Assembly: GCF_000723165.1 (NCBI RefSeq)
Contig: NZ_HG322949.1
Coordinates: 326,543 to 390,542, forward strand
Length of the DNA stretch: 64,000 nucleotides
Reading direction: 5' to 3'
Source of the DNA: Janthinobacterium agaricidamnosum NBRC 102515 = DSM 9628
Lineage (GTDB): Bacteria > Pseudomonadota > Gammaproteobacteria > Burkholderiales > Burkholderiaceae_D
Below are positions 34,797 to 44,424 of this stretch, piece by piece; positions within the stretch are counted from its first letter, which is position 1, and the number at the start of each line of letters is the position of its first letter. Below the pieces are notes generated by a model that was given only the letters and a program-made list of their open reading frames with translations, ran no database searches and was not told the DNA's origin. The position numbers were made by a program, and so were the translations under genes.

Positions 34797-35846
34797 ATGT
34801 ATTCGCTTTCCGATTTCGATTTCAATTTACCGCAAGAAAATATTGCGCAAATCCCTTTGCCGCAGCGCAGCGCGTCGCGCTTGCTGCATCTGGACGGCGA
34901 CACGCTGGCCGACCGCAGTTTCGCCGACATCGTCGGGCTGCTGCAGGCCGGCGATTTGCTGGTCATGAACGATACCCGCGTCTTGAAGGCGCGGTTTTTT
35001 GGCGTCAAGGAAAGCGGCGGCAAGATCGAGGCGCTGGTTGAGCGCGTGCTCGACAACCGCACCGTGCTGGCCCAGGTGCGCGCGTCCAAATCGCCGCCGC
35101 CGGGTTGCCGCATCCGCCTGGCCGATGCGTTCGACGTCACCGTCGGCCAGCGCGCCGGCGAATTCTTTACGCTGCATTTCGACGCCGACGTGTTCGACCT
35201 GATCGAGGCGCACGGCCGCTTGCCGCTGCCGCCGTATATCGAGCACGATGCCGACGAGTTCGATGAAACCCGCTATCAAACCGTGTTCAACAAGGTGCCG
35301 GGCGCAGTGGCCGCGCCGACCGCGGGTTTGCATTTCGACCAGGCCTTACTCGATCAATTAAAAGCCAAGGGCGTCAATTTCGCCTATGTGACGCTGCATG
35401 TGGGCGCCGGCACCTTCCAGCCGGTGCGCACCGAAGTGCTGGCGGAACACAAGATGCATACCGAGTGGTACACCATGCCGCAAGAAACCGTCGACGCGGT
35501 GCGGACCGCCAAGGCCGCCGGGCGCGATGTGGTGGCGGTCGGCACCACCAGCTTGCGCGCGCTGGAGTCCGCTTCGCAAAGCGGCGAATTGCTGGCCGGC
35601 AGCGCCGATACGGCCTTGTTCATTACGCCGGGTTACCAATTCAAGACCGTGACGCGCTTGATCACCAATTTCCATTTGCCAAAATCGACCTTGCTGATGC
35701 TGGTGTCGGCTTTTGCCGGTTATCAGCCGATCCGCGACGCCTACGCCCACGCGATTGCCCGGAATTACCGCTTTTTCAGCTATGGCGATGCGATGCTGCT
35801 GACTACGCAATCGCGCGCCGCACCGCTTGGCAACCCAGAATCATGA
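34797..35846 (+). CDS. queA: S-adenosylmethionine:tRNA ribosyltransferase-isomerase
   Basis: A 349-residue enzyme that adds the epoxycyclopentane moiety to 7-aminomethyl-7-deazaguanine in tRNA during queuosine synthesis. The opening [20 protein letters not shown] is diagnostic, as are [10 protein letters not shown] near 60, APTAGLHFD near 172 and the end [18 protein letters not shown]. It is followed 18 nt later by tgt, the usual pair. The 166-bp region upstream separates it from the divergent recG. Confidence 0.95.
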   Translation: MYSLSDFDFNLPQENIAQIPLPQRSASRLLHLDGDTLADRSFADIVGLLQAGDLLVMNDTRVLKARFFGVKESGGKIEALVERVLDNRTVLAQVRASKSPPPGCRIRLADAFDVTVGQRAGEFFTLHFDADVFDLIEAHGRLPLPPYIEHDADEFDETRYQTVFNKVPGAVAAPTAGLHFDQALLDQLKAKGVNFAYVTLHVGAGTFQPVRTEVLAEHKMHTEWYTMPQETVDAVRTAKAAGRDVVAVGTTSLRALESASQSGELLAGSADTALFITPGYQFKTVTRLITNFHLPKSTLLMLVSAFAGYQPIRDAYAHAIARNYRFFSYGDAMLLTTQSRAAPLGNPES

Positions 35847-35858
35847 TACGAAAGATGA

Positions 35859-37004
<1,146 letters not shown>

Positions 37005-37134
37005 AAGATATAAGCAGTGGACAAGTCATTGCAAAATGATTTATAAGCCCTATATGCGCGCTTGCGTCTATCGCCGCCGGCCAGTGCTAGAATACAGCGC
37101 TATTTTTAAACTGATTAGAATTATTGGAGTCACC

Positions 37135-37467
37135 GTGTCCCTCATTTCCAACGCTTACGCTCAAACCCCTACCGACGCGCTCGGCTTGGGCGGCAACCTG
37201 ACCAGCTTCTTGCCGCTGGTACTGATGTTTGTCGTGATGTATTTCTTGATGATACGTCCACAGCAAAAACGCGCCAAAGAGCAAAAAGCGATGATGGACG
37301 CACTGGCCAAGGGCGATGAAGTCGTCACCGCCGGTGGCCTGCTGGGCACGGTTGCCAAAGTTAAAGACGCTTACGTCACGATCGAAGTGGCAAGCGGCAC
37401 CGAAGTTGTGGTGCAAAAGAGCTCCGTCACGGTGTTGCTGCCAAAAGGCACCCTGAAAGCTCTGTAA
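37135..37467 (+). CDS. yajC: Preprotein translocase subunit YajC
   Basis: A 110-residue membrane protein that associates with SecDF. One helix, FLPLVLMFVVMYFLMIRPQQ, spans residues about 22-41, followed by the cytoplasmic domain starting KRAKEQKAMMDALAKGDEV. The GTG at 37135 is preceded by TTGGAGTCACC. The much longer in-frame extension upstream overlaps tgt and has no support. Confidence 0.93.
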   Translation: MSLISNAYAQTPTDALGLGGNLTSFLPLVLMFVVMYFLMIRPQQKRAKEQKAMMDALAKGDEVVTAGGLLGTVAKVKDAYVTIEVASGTEVVVQKSSVTVLLPKGTLKAL

Positions 37468-37479
37468 GACCGTCCCTGC

Positions 37480-37510
37480 CGGCGCTGGTTTGCACAACAA
37501 ACCGGCGCCG
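37480..37510 (+). terminator. Stem-loop between yajC and secD
   Basis: CCGGCGCTGGTTTG is repeated in inverted form ending at 37510 with one mismatch and a 5-nt loop. Only three T follow, so it is a weak terminator or an attenuator that lowers secDF expression relative to yajC. Confidence 0.5.
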
Positions 37511-37555
37511 TTTGTCATGATGCCTCCGACGCTCAACACTGAACGCTGAAACAAT

Positions 37556-39421
37556 ATGAATCGCTATCCTGTCTGGAAATACATCCTCATCGCCGTCGCC
37601 TTATTGCTGGGCGCACTGTACACGGCGCCCAATTACTTCGGCGAATCGCCGGCGCTGCAAGTTACCAGCGGAAAATCGACCGTCAAAATGACGAGCGACA
37701 TGGTGGCGCAAGTCGAACAGATATTGGTGAAAGAAAACATCAAGTCGGATGGCGTCGCGTTCGACGGCGTCGGCAGCAGCGCGTCGGTGCGCGTGCGCTT
37801 CAACGATCCCGACACCCAGTTCAAGGCCAAGCTGGTGCTGGAAAAGGATTTGAATCCCGATCATGACGACCCGACCTATCTGGTCTCGGTCAATTTGCAG
37901 CCGAATACCCCGAAATGGATGCAAAGCCTGCACGCGTTGCCGATGTACCTCGGCCTCGACTTGCGCGGCGGCGTGCATTTCCTGATGCAAGTGGACGTCA
38001 AGGCCGCGCTGACCAAGAAAATCCAGGGCATCCAGGCCAGCGCGCGCAGCAGCTTGCGCGACAAAAATATTCGCCATGCCGGTATTGAGCGTGTCGGCGA
38101 CACGGTGGAAATCAAGTTCCGCGATGCGGCCACCCGCAGCCAGGCGAAAAACCTGCTGTCCGACCAGAGCGCCGACCTGGCCTTCGCCGATGCGGCCGAT
38201 GGCGACGACTTGAAATTGATCGTCAGCCTGAAACCGGCGGCGCTGAAGAAAACCATCGACGATGGCGTGAAACAAAATATCTCGACCCTGTCCAAGCGCG
38301 TCAACGAGCTGGGCGTGGCCGAACCTATCATCCAGCAGCAAGGTCCTGACCGCATCGTCGTGGAGTTGCCTGGTGTGCAAGACGTGGCGCGCGCCAAGGC
38401 CATCATCGGCCGCACCGCGACGCTGGAAGTGCGCCTGGTCGATGAAACCGTGACCCCGGGCACTGAATTGTCGGCATCGATTCCCTTCAACTCGGAACTG
38501 TTCACCGTCGGTAAAAATGTACCGGTGGTGTTGTCGAAAGACGTGATCCTGACCGGCGACTATATTTCCAGCGCCACGTCGAGCTTCGACCAGAACCAGC
38601 AAGCCGCCGTATCGATCGACCTGAACGGCGACGGCGGCCGCAAGATGCGCGAAGCGACCCGCGAGCGGGTCGGCAAGCGGATGGCCATCGTGCTGTTCGA
38701 AAAAGGCAAGCCGGAAGTGCTGTCGGTGGCGACCATCCAGAGCGAACTGGGTTCGCGCTTCCAGATCACCGGCATGGGTTCGGCTGAAAACTCGATCGAA
38801 CTGGCCTTGCTGCTGCGTTCCGGCGCGCTGTACGCACCGATGGACGTGATCGAAGAGCGCACCATCGGACCGCAACTGGGTGTCGAAAACATCAAGAAAG
38901 GTTTGCATTCGACGATGTACGGCTTTGCTGCGATCGCGATCTTCATGATCCTGTACTACATGATGTTCGGTTTCTTCAGTGTGCTGGCGCTGGCTTGCAA
39001 CCTGTTGTTCCTGATCGCCTTGCTGTCGATGCTGCAAGCGACGCTGACCTTGCCGGGCATCGCGGCGATTGCGCTTGCGCTCGGTATGGCGATTGACGCC
39101 AACGTGCTGATCAATGAGCGGATCCGCGAGGAACTGCGTGGCGGCGCCTCGCCGCAAGCGGCCATCTCGGCCGGTTTCGAGCGCGCCTGGGCGACCATTC
39201 TCGACTCCAACGTGACCACCCTGATCGTCGGCCTGGCCTTGCTGGTGTTCGGTTCCGGCGCGGTGCGCGGTTTCGCGGTCGTGCATTGCCTGGGTATCCT
39301 GACGTCGATGTTCTCGGCCGTGTTCGTTTCGCGCGGCGTGGTCAACCTGTGGTACGGCCGCAAGAAAAAGCTGACCTCGGTTTCCATCGGCACCGTCTGG
39401 ACGCCAGGCTTGTCCAAATAA
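37556..39421 (+). CDS. secD: Protein translocase subunit SecD
   Basis: A 621-residue inner-membrane protein that uses the proton gradient to help pull proteins through SecYEG. It has one N-terminal helix and a large periplasmic domain with the motif LGLDLRGGVHFLMQVD near 124. The C-terminal five-helix block carries LALGMAIDANVLINERIREEL. The length is normal for betaproteobacteria. Confidence 0.96.
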   Translation: MNRYPVWKYILIAVALLLGALYTAPNYFGESPALQVTSGKSTVKMTSDMVAQVEQILVKENIKSDGVAFDGVGSSASVRVRFNDPDTQFKAKLVLEKDLNPDHDDPTYLVSVNLQPNTPKWMQSLHALPMYLGLDLRGGVHFLMQVDVKAALTKKIQGIQASARSSLRDKNIRHAGIERVGDTVEIKFRDAATRSQAKNLLSDQSADLAFADAADGDDLKLIVSLKPAALKKTIDDGVKQNISTLSKRVNELGVAEPIIQQQGPDRIVVELPGVQDVARAKAIIGRTATLEVRLVDETVTPGTELSASIPFNSELFTVGKNVPVVLSKDVILTGDYISSATSSFDQNQQAAVSIDLNGDGGRKMREATRERVGKRMAIVLFEKGKPEVLSVATIQSELGSRFQITGMGSAENSIELALLLRSGALYAPMDVIEERTIGPQLGVENIKKGLHSTMYGFAAIAIFMILYYMMFGFFSVLALACNLLFLIALLSMLQATLTLPGIAAIALALGMAIDANVLINERIREELRGGASPQAAISAGFERAWATILDSNVTTLIVGLALLVFGSGAVRGFAVVHCLGILTSMFSAVFVSRGVVNLWYGRKKKLTSVSIGTVWTPGLSK

Positions 39422-39493
39422 GCGGCGCCTACCCAATAGCGACAGCACAGCGTCCGGCCAGGCCGGGCGCCTTACCAGAACTCAGAGGATTTC

Positions 39494-40516
39494 ATGGAAT
39501 TTTTCCGGATCAAAAAAGATATTCCCTTCATGCGCCATGCGTTGATTTTCAACGTCGTGTCGGCGCTGACTTTCGTGGCGGCGGTATTCTTCCTGCTGCA
39601 CCGCGGCTTGCACCTGTCGGTCGAATTCAAGGGCGGCACCGTGATGGAGGTGAAATACCCCAAGGCGGCCAACCTGGAGGGCATCCGCCACACGCTGACC
39701 GCGATGGGCTACGATGAACCGAGCGTGACCAGCTTCGACACCGCGCGCGACGTGATGATACGCCTGCCGGTGGTCAAGACCGCCAGCGGCGCGAACAGCT
39801 CGCAACTGGCGTTCGATGCGCTGTGCAAAGCCGAGCAAGGCACCAGCAAGGAAATGGACACGATTACCGACAAGGGCGAGCACGTGGTCAAGACCGGCTG
39901 CGTGGATGCGACCGGGACCGAATCGGTGATGCTGCAAAAAGTCGAATTCGTCGGCCCGCAAGTGGGCGACGAGCTGGCGCAGAACGGTTTGAACGCGCTG
40001 ATCATGGTGATCATCGGCGTGATGATTTACCTGGCCATCCGCTTCGAATGGAAATACGCGGTCGCGGCGATTTTCGCGAACTTGCATGACGTGGTCATCA
40101 TTCTCGGCTTCTTCGCCTACTTCCAGTGGGAATTCTCGCTGACGGTGCTGGCGGCGATCCTGGCGGTGCTGGGCTACTCGGTCAACGAATCGGTGGTGAT
40201 CTTCGACCGGATTCGCGAGAACTTCCGCAAGCAGCGCAAGGCGAGCGTTACCGAAGTGATCGACAGCGCGATCACCGGCACCATCTCGCGTACCATCATC
40301 ACCCACGGCTGCACCCAGATGATGGTGTTGTCGATGCTGTTCCTGGGCGGCCCGACGCTGCACTATTTCGCCGTCGCGCTGACCATCGGTATCTGCTTCG
40401 GCATTTACTCGTCGGTGTTCGTGGCCGCGGCGATCGCCATGTGGCTGGGCGTGAAACGCGAAGACTTGATCAAGCCGATCAAGGAAAAAGACGAAACCGA
40501 CGGCGCGGTGGTGTAA
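39494..40516 (+). CDS. secF: Protein translocase subunit SecF
   Basis: A 340-residue partner of SecD. It opens with MEFFRIKKDIPFMRHALIFN and has VEFKGGTVMEVKYP near 38. The transmembrane block holds LGYSVNESVVIFDRIRENF near 232. The insertion with two Cys (LCKAEQG, TGCVDATG) in the periplasmic part is larger than in E. coli. It ends before a strong terminator. Confidence 0.95.
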   Translation: MEFFRIKKDIPFMRHALIFNVVSALTFVAAVFFLLHRGLHLSVEFKGGTVMEVKYPKAANLEGIRHTLTAMGYDEPSVTSFDTARDVMIRLPVVKTASGANSSQLAFDALCKAEQGTSKEMDTITDKGEHVVKTGCVDATGTESVMLQKVEFVGPQVGDELAQNGLNALIMVIIGVMIYLAIRFEWKYAVAAIFANLHDVVIILGFFAYFQWEFSLTVLAAILAVLGYSVNESVVIFDRIRENFRKQRKASVTEVIDSAITGTISRTIITHGCTQMMVLSMLFLGGPTLHYFAVALTIGICFGIYSSVFVAAAIAMWLGVKREDLIKPIKEKDETDGAVV

Positions 40517-40540
40517 GTTTCGCTGCCGTTCGTGTGAGTG

Positions 40541-40576
40541 AAATGCCGCCCCGTGCAAGCCGGGCGGCATTTTTAC
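40541..40576 (+). terminator. Rho-independent terminator after secF
   Basis: AAATGCCGCCC at 40541-40551 pairs with GGGCGGCATTT at 40562-40572, followed by more T. It lies 25 nt after secF and closes the yajC-secDF unit. Confidence 0.85.
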
Positions 40577-40610
40577 TTTGTAAGTATTCACTATTTGCTG
40601 AGAGGTTGTC

Positions 40611-41306
40611 ATGAGCCGTGCCGGCCGCCTGTTTTTATTGATGGATGCATTGCGCGGCAACCGCCGCCCGGTGACCGCGGCCTGTCTGGCGCGCCAGCTG
40701 GGCGTATCCGAGCGCACCATTTACCGCGACATCCAGACCTTGTCCGAACTGGGCGCGCCGGTCGAAGGCGAGGCCGGTATCGGTTATCTGCTGCGCACGG
40801 GTTTCTTCCTGCCGCCGCTGATGTTCGGCGCCGACGAGATCGAGGCGCTGGTGCTGGGCGCGCGCTGGGTGCGCCGCCAGGGCGACGCCGGGCTGGCGCA
40901 GGCGGCGTCGAACGCGCTGGCCAAGATCGCCGCCGCATCGCCCAAGGATTTGCGCGACAACATGGCCGAAACCAGCTTGTGGGTGCCGCTGTGCATGAGC
41001 GGCGAAGACAGCCACGATGTCTTCGTGCAGCCGACGCGCGAGGCGATACGCTACCAGCACAAGCTGCGCATCGCTTATCGCGATGAAAAGGGCGACAGTT
41101 CGGAGCGCATCGTGTGGCCGTTCGCGCTGGCTTTTTTCGATGGCAAGCGCTTGCTGGCGGCCTGGTGTGAAATGCGCGCCGCGATCCGCCATTTCCGGGT
41201 CGACCGCATCGCCGCCGCCGCATCGACCGGCGAGCGTTATCCGACCCGGCGCCACGACCTGCTCAAAGTCTGGCGCGCGGAGAATGGCATCCACGAAGAC
41301 TCCTGA
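40611..41306 (+). CDS. HTH and WYL domain transcriptional regulator (YafY family)
   Basis: A 231-residue regulator. The N-terminal helix-turn-helix ACLARQLGVSERTIYRDIQTLSELGAPV spans about residues 23-50. After a linker comes the WYL-like ligand-binding domain, visible as HKLRIAYRDEKGDSSERIVWPFALAFF near 145-171. The ligand is unknown; family members often sense small molecules or DNA damage products. The GST gene 61 bp downstream may be its target, which is inference. Confidence 0.87.
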   Translation: MSRAGRLFLLMDALRGNRRPVTAACLARQLGVSERTIYRDIQTLSELGAPVEGEAGIGYLLRTGFFLPPLMFGADEIEALVLGARWVRRQGDAGLAQAASNALAKIAAASPKDLRDNMAETSLWVPLCMSGEDSHDVFVQPTREAIRYQHKLRIAYRDEKGDSSERIVWPFALAFFDGKRLLAAWCEMRAAIRHFRVDRIAAAASTGERYPTRRHDLLKVWRAENGIHEDS

Positions 41307-41367
41307 CAGGAATTGACGCGGCAGCGCCGTACGATGGTGGCTTGATTCATTCACCGGAGTAAATAGC

Positions 41368-41985
41368 ATGCGCCTGTTTCACAATCCTGTCTCTTCGAAT
41401 GCACGCCGCGTCATGATGACCGCGATCCAGTTGAACCTGCCGCTCGACTTGACCGAAGTCGACCTGATGAGCGAGGACCAGCGGCGCCAGTTGCAGGAAA
41501 TTAATCCCAACGGCATGGTGCCGGTGCTGCAGGACGGCGACTTCCTGCTGCCGGAATCCTGCGCCATCATGCAATACCTGACCGAGCAGACGCCGGGCCA
41601 GACGCTGTACCCGCAAGCGCCGCGTACGCGCGCCGAAATCAACCGTTGGATGTTCTGGGGCAACCAGCATTTCGCGCCGGCGATCAGTGTGCTGACCTGG
41701 GAAAAAATCTGGAAAGGCATGGTGGGTTTCGGCGCCGCCGACAGCAAGGAAGTGGCGCGCGGAGAACGCGACCTGGCGCAATTTGCGACCGTACTCGACA
41801 ATCACCTGGCCGGCCGTGAGTGGGTGGTGGGCAACAGCTTGAGCCTGGCCGATTTTGCGCTGGCCGCGCCGCTGATGTACACCGTGGCGGCGAAATTGCC
41901 GGTGAGCGGCTATCCCAACCTGATGGCGTGGTACGGCCGGGTCCAGGCGCTGGATGCCTGGAAGCAGACCGATCCGGTGTATTAA
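41368..41985 (+). CDS. Glutathione S-transferase family protein
   Basis: A 205-residue protein with an N-terminal thioredoxin-like domain (MRLFHNPVSSNARRVMM, where a Ser is the likely glutathione-activating residue, then NGMVPVLQDGDFLLPESCAIMQYL) and an all-helical C-terminal domain with NSLSLADFALAAPLMY near 162. The substrate is unknown. CACCGGAG lies upstream of the ATG. Confidence 0.88.
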   Translation: MRLFHNPVSSNARRVMMTAIQLNLPLDLTEVDLMSEDQRRQLQEINPNGMVPVLQDGDFLLPESCAIMQYLTEQTPGQTLYPQAPRTRAEINRWMFWGNQHFAPAISVLTWEKIWKGMVGFGAADSKEVARGERDLAQFATVLDNHLAGREWVVGNSLSLADFALAAPLMYTVAAKLPVSGYPNLMAWYGRVQALDAWKQTDPVY

Positions 41986-42070
41986 TTTCACCCTAATCTT
42001 TTTATTAATTTTATCCTTATGTTAGTTTGGTGACAGACGGATATATTGCCTGAAAGCTATTCTTGCCCAG

Positions 42071-42129
42071 TCCGTTTCAGGACATCCCCAGCTTTGGATT
42101 TCGGCCCGCCTCATGGCGGGCCTTTTTTA
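42071..42129 (+). ncRNA. Repeated RNA-like module A, ending in a Rho-independent terminator
   Basis: The segment with TTTCAGGACATCCC, AGCTTTGGATT and the hairpin GGCCCGCC-TCAT-GGCGGGCC plus six T is nearly the same as the one at 43358-43418. The two direct copies flank the alkC-like gene. The hairpin is at least the terminator for the GST gene. The conserved 5' part upstream of the hairpin is longer than a terminator needs, which suggests a small RNA or a conserved 3' UTR element. Its identity is unknown. Confidence 0.4.
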
Positions 42130-42151
42130 TGCTGCCCCGGCCTGCTCTCGC

Positions 42152-43249
42152 CTAGCGCGACAGCTCGAAAAAATCCTTGCCCAGGCTGAGGCCATTGACG
42201 ACGACTTCGACGTCATGGCGGCCCGGGTGATGGATGCGGGTGGTGAAATCGCGGATGCTCTGGGCCCGGCTCAGCGTGACCGCCTGGCCGGGCGGCAGCG
42301 TCACTTCCTTCAGCTTGAACACCTTGGCCGACACCGCGCCGGATTTCTTGACGTAGTGGACGATGTAATCGACCACCAGCCGTTGTTCTTCCGCGGCGGT
42401 CGATTGCAGCTGGAACGACAAGGTGACCTTGTCGCCCAGGCGGATCTGGCGCGGCTCCACCGCCAGTGCCGACAGCGCCACTTGCGGCGCGGCGCCGGCG
42501 CCGATGATGGACAGCGCGCGCTGCTCGCCTTGCTTGATCAGCGTGCGCAAGGCGTGCTTGACGATCCACCTGGTGTGCGGCTGTTCCAGCGGCCACTTGC
42601 CGATCTGCGCGAACAGCCAGTCCGGATGATCCTTGCTGATGTCGTTCAAATGGTTGGCGACCGATTTACGGACGTACAGGCTGCTGTCATTGTGCAGGTT
42701 GTCGAGGATGGACGCGACGGGCGACGGGTCCTTGACCAGCGCGTCGAGGCGGAACGACCAGGGCAGGCGCGGCCGGCAGCCTTCGCTGGCCAGGCGGCGC
42801 ACCGCGTCGCTGTCGTCGCGCGACCAGCCTTCCATGATGGCCAGCGCGCGCGCCTGGTCGGCCAGCAGGAAGGCGCGTACCGCGAATTCGGAGGTGCCGA
42901 AACCGGTGAAGAATTTCAGCGCCGCCATCGACAGCTCGAAATGCTCCAGGCCGTACAGACTGACAAAGTCGGGCGGCACCATGCTGGTAAAACCGCCGCG
43001 GATGCGCGGTATCAGCCGCCGCAGCACGTCCAGCGCGGCCGGATAATCCTGGGGCAGGGTGGCCCGCAGGCTTTGCGACATGCGCCGTACCCGTTGCAGC
43101 AGCGATAGTTCAGCCAGGCCGGGCAACGCCAGTTGCAGGAAAAGTGGTGCATCGAATGCGGGATACACCGCCTGGACATCGACGGCGACTTGTTCGAAGC
43201 GGCTGTGATTGAGCGCGTCTTTTAATGCCGGGGCTGCGGTGCTGGTCAT
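42152..43249 (-). CDS. alkC: DNA alkylation repair protein (AlkC type)
   Basis: A 365-residue protein of the HEAT-like-repeat DNA glycosylase superfamily. Helical repeats fill residues about 1-250; LHNDSSLYVRKSVANHLNDISKDHPDW near 195-220 is the most typical repeat. A C-terminal beta-rich region (about 265-365, ending HHPGRHDVEVVVNGLSLGKDFFELSR) fits the Ig-like extra domain that separates AlkC from AlkD. The family removes 3-methyladenine-type lesions. It is isolated between two copies of a repeated module. Confidence 0.78.
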   Translation of the reverse strand: MTSTAAPALKDALNHSRFEQVAVDVQAVYPAFDAPLFLQLALPGLAELSLLQRVRRMSQSLRATLPQDYPAALDVLRRLIPRIRGGFTSMVPPDFVSLYGLEHFELSMAALKFFTGFGTSEFAVRAFLLADQARALAIMEGWSRDDSDAVRRLASEGCRPRLPWSFRLDALVKDPSPVASILDNLHNDSSLYVRKSVANHLNDISKDHPDWLFAQIGKWPLEQPHTRWIVKHALRTLIKQGEQRALSIIGAGAAPQVALSALAVEPRQIRLGDKVTLSFQLQSTAAEEQRLVVDYIVHYVKKSGAVSAKVFKLKEVTLPPGQAVTLSRAQSIRDFTTRIHHPGRHDVEVVVNGLSLGKDFFELSR

Positions 43250-43357
43250 GATGGCCGTAATGGATGGAAACGGCTGTCATTGTAATTGCATCAGGGCAAC
43301 GCTGTCTTATGTGGGTGAACGCACAGAGTACTTGCCCTTTGCCGCATATAGTGGGGT

Positions 43358-43418
43358 TGTCTCTTTCAGGACATCCCTAGCTTTGGACTTTGGCCCGCTA
43401 CCCAGCGGGCTTTTTTTA
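43358..43418 (+). ncRNA. Repeated RNA-like module B, ending in a Rho-independent terminator
   Basis: TTTCAGGACATCCC, AGCTTTGGACT and the hairpin GCCCGCT-ACCC-AGCGGGC followed by seven T repeat module A. In this copy there is no gene upstream on the plus strand that needs a terminator, because alkC runs the other way. A short independent transcript starting around 43270-43350 is therefore plausible. The rest of the gap 43250-43628 is AT-rich with nothing else recognisable except the octamer repeat. Confidence 0.45.
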
Positions 43419-43584
43419 CGCCTCGGTCCGCCGGCAGCTTGCTGTGCCTGGAATATTGCCGGATCTATCGAATGGAACTTTATGGCGTCGCTTATTACTT
43501 ATTCTCATGAGTAGCTGCAGCTATCATTATTTTTCATATAAGAATATGGCGCACGATTTGGCGCTGTTTCTCCGATTGTGAAAA

Positions 43585-43615
43585 AATTATTTAATTATTT
43601 AATTATTTAATTATT
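43585..43615 (+). repeat. Octamer tandem repeat upstream of the 43629 gene
   Basis: AATTATTT is repeated almost four times in a row, ending 14 bp before the ATG at 43629. The patch is far more AT-rich than its surroundings. Repeats of this type can change length by slippage. Confidence 0.85.
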
Positions 43616-43628
43616 AATAAAAAGAAAA

Positions 43629-44192
43629 ATGCCTACAACAAACGCTGGAAATCCGACTCCTATAAATTATGCAACGCACATGCCGCCGGCTTACACGCCC
43701 CAAGCTTCTGCCACACCTCAAACCCAGTCTCAAACCAAGCCTTCGGCCAAACCCAGAGGCACGGCGCCCCGTAGTTCGACGCTAGACAAGGCCTGGGCTG
43801 CATTGCAGGGAAATGCTGCCGCAGACACAAAGAAAGCAAGTACCTCCAAATTCCCAAGAGGTCCAGAAGGCAACTTGTTACCCAATGCTATTCACTCGTT
43901 AAAAACGACAAAGCACAGCGAGGTCGCCAATATGTCCCTGGTAAGCAGGGATAGTGTATTACGGCAACATGAGCAATCCCGGAAACAGAATGAGCCCCAG
44001 TATCCAGTGCCCTTGGTCAGCCGGGAGCAGGCAATGCAGGCCCAGAAAGATGCCCGGAAACAAAGCGAGCGGCAAAAAATGGATGCGCAGGCAAACGCTT
44101 TCAAAATACCCTTGGTAAGCTTGGATGAGGCAAAACGGCGTGAACAGGCGAAGCGGAATCAGTCGTTGCGCAGCCAGTTTGATTTTGATTGA
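43629..44192 (+). CDS. Unrecognised disordered protein with LVS repeats
   Basis: A 187-residue protein of no family that I know. The first 60 residues are rich in Pro, Thr, Ser, Gln and Ala and should be disordered. The C-terminal half is charged and helical, with three spaced motifs: MSLVSRD at 102, VPLVSRE at 127 and IPLVSLD at 160, each followed by a Gln/Lys/Arg-rich helix (for example QSRKQNE, DARKQSERQK). No signal peptide or membrane helix is present, and there is no Cys. An AT-rich leader, lower GC and isolation from other genes suggest recent acquisition. A secreted effector is one possibility, unproven. Confidence 0.6.
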   Translation: MPTTNAGNPTPINYATHMPPAYTPQASATPQTQSQTKPSAKPRGTAPRSSTLDKAWAALQGNAAADTKKASTSKFPRGPEGNLLPNAIHSLKTTKHSEVANMSLVSRDSVLRQHEQSRKQNEPQYPVPLVSREQAMQAQKDARKQSERQKMDAQANAFKIPLVSLDEAKRREQAKRNQSLRSQFDFD

Positions 44193-44326
44193 GATTGCTT
44201 TGTAAAGTATCTTGATCGCGGCGTCGTTGCTGTGTGACGGCGTATGTCGCGGATGTTGCTGCTGATCTGTACTGTACGCTTCAAGATGTGCAATCGGAGC
44301 GGTGAGTTGAGCAAGTGCTTGTTGCT

Positions 44327-44364
44327 GGCTCAAGCAGTTGGCTCAAGCAGTTGGCTCAAGCAGT
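44327..44364. repeat. 13-bp tandem repeat before the HDOD gene
   Basis: GGCTCAAGCAGTT occurs three times in a row (44327-44339, 44340-44352, 44353-44364, the last partial). The 232-bp gap 44193-44424 holds nothing else that I can recognise. Confidence 0.75.
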
Positions 44365-44424
44365 CTGACTCTTTCTCACCGTTTTTCATCCTGATTGTTT
44401 AATGCCAATCCGTGAAAAACTTTG

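Noticed and set aside
37601..39448. A 615-codon minus-strand frame opposite secD
   Set aside because: Shadow of secD with no recognisable protein features.
44327..44364. Three 13-bp direct repeats as a start of a CRISPR array
   Set aside because: The units are contiguous with no spacers and there are no cas genes nearby. It is a simple tandem repeat.
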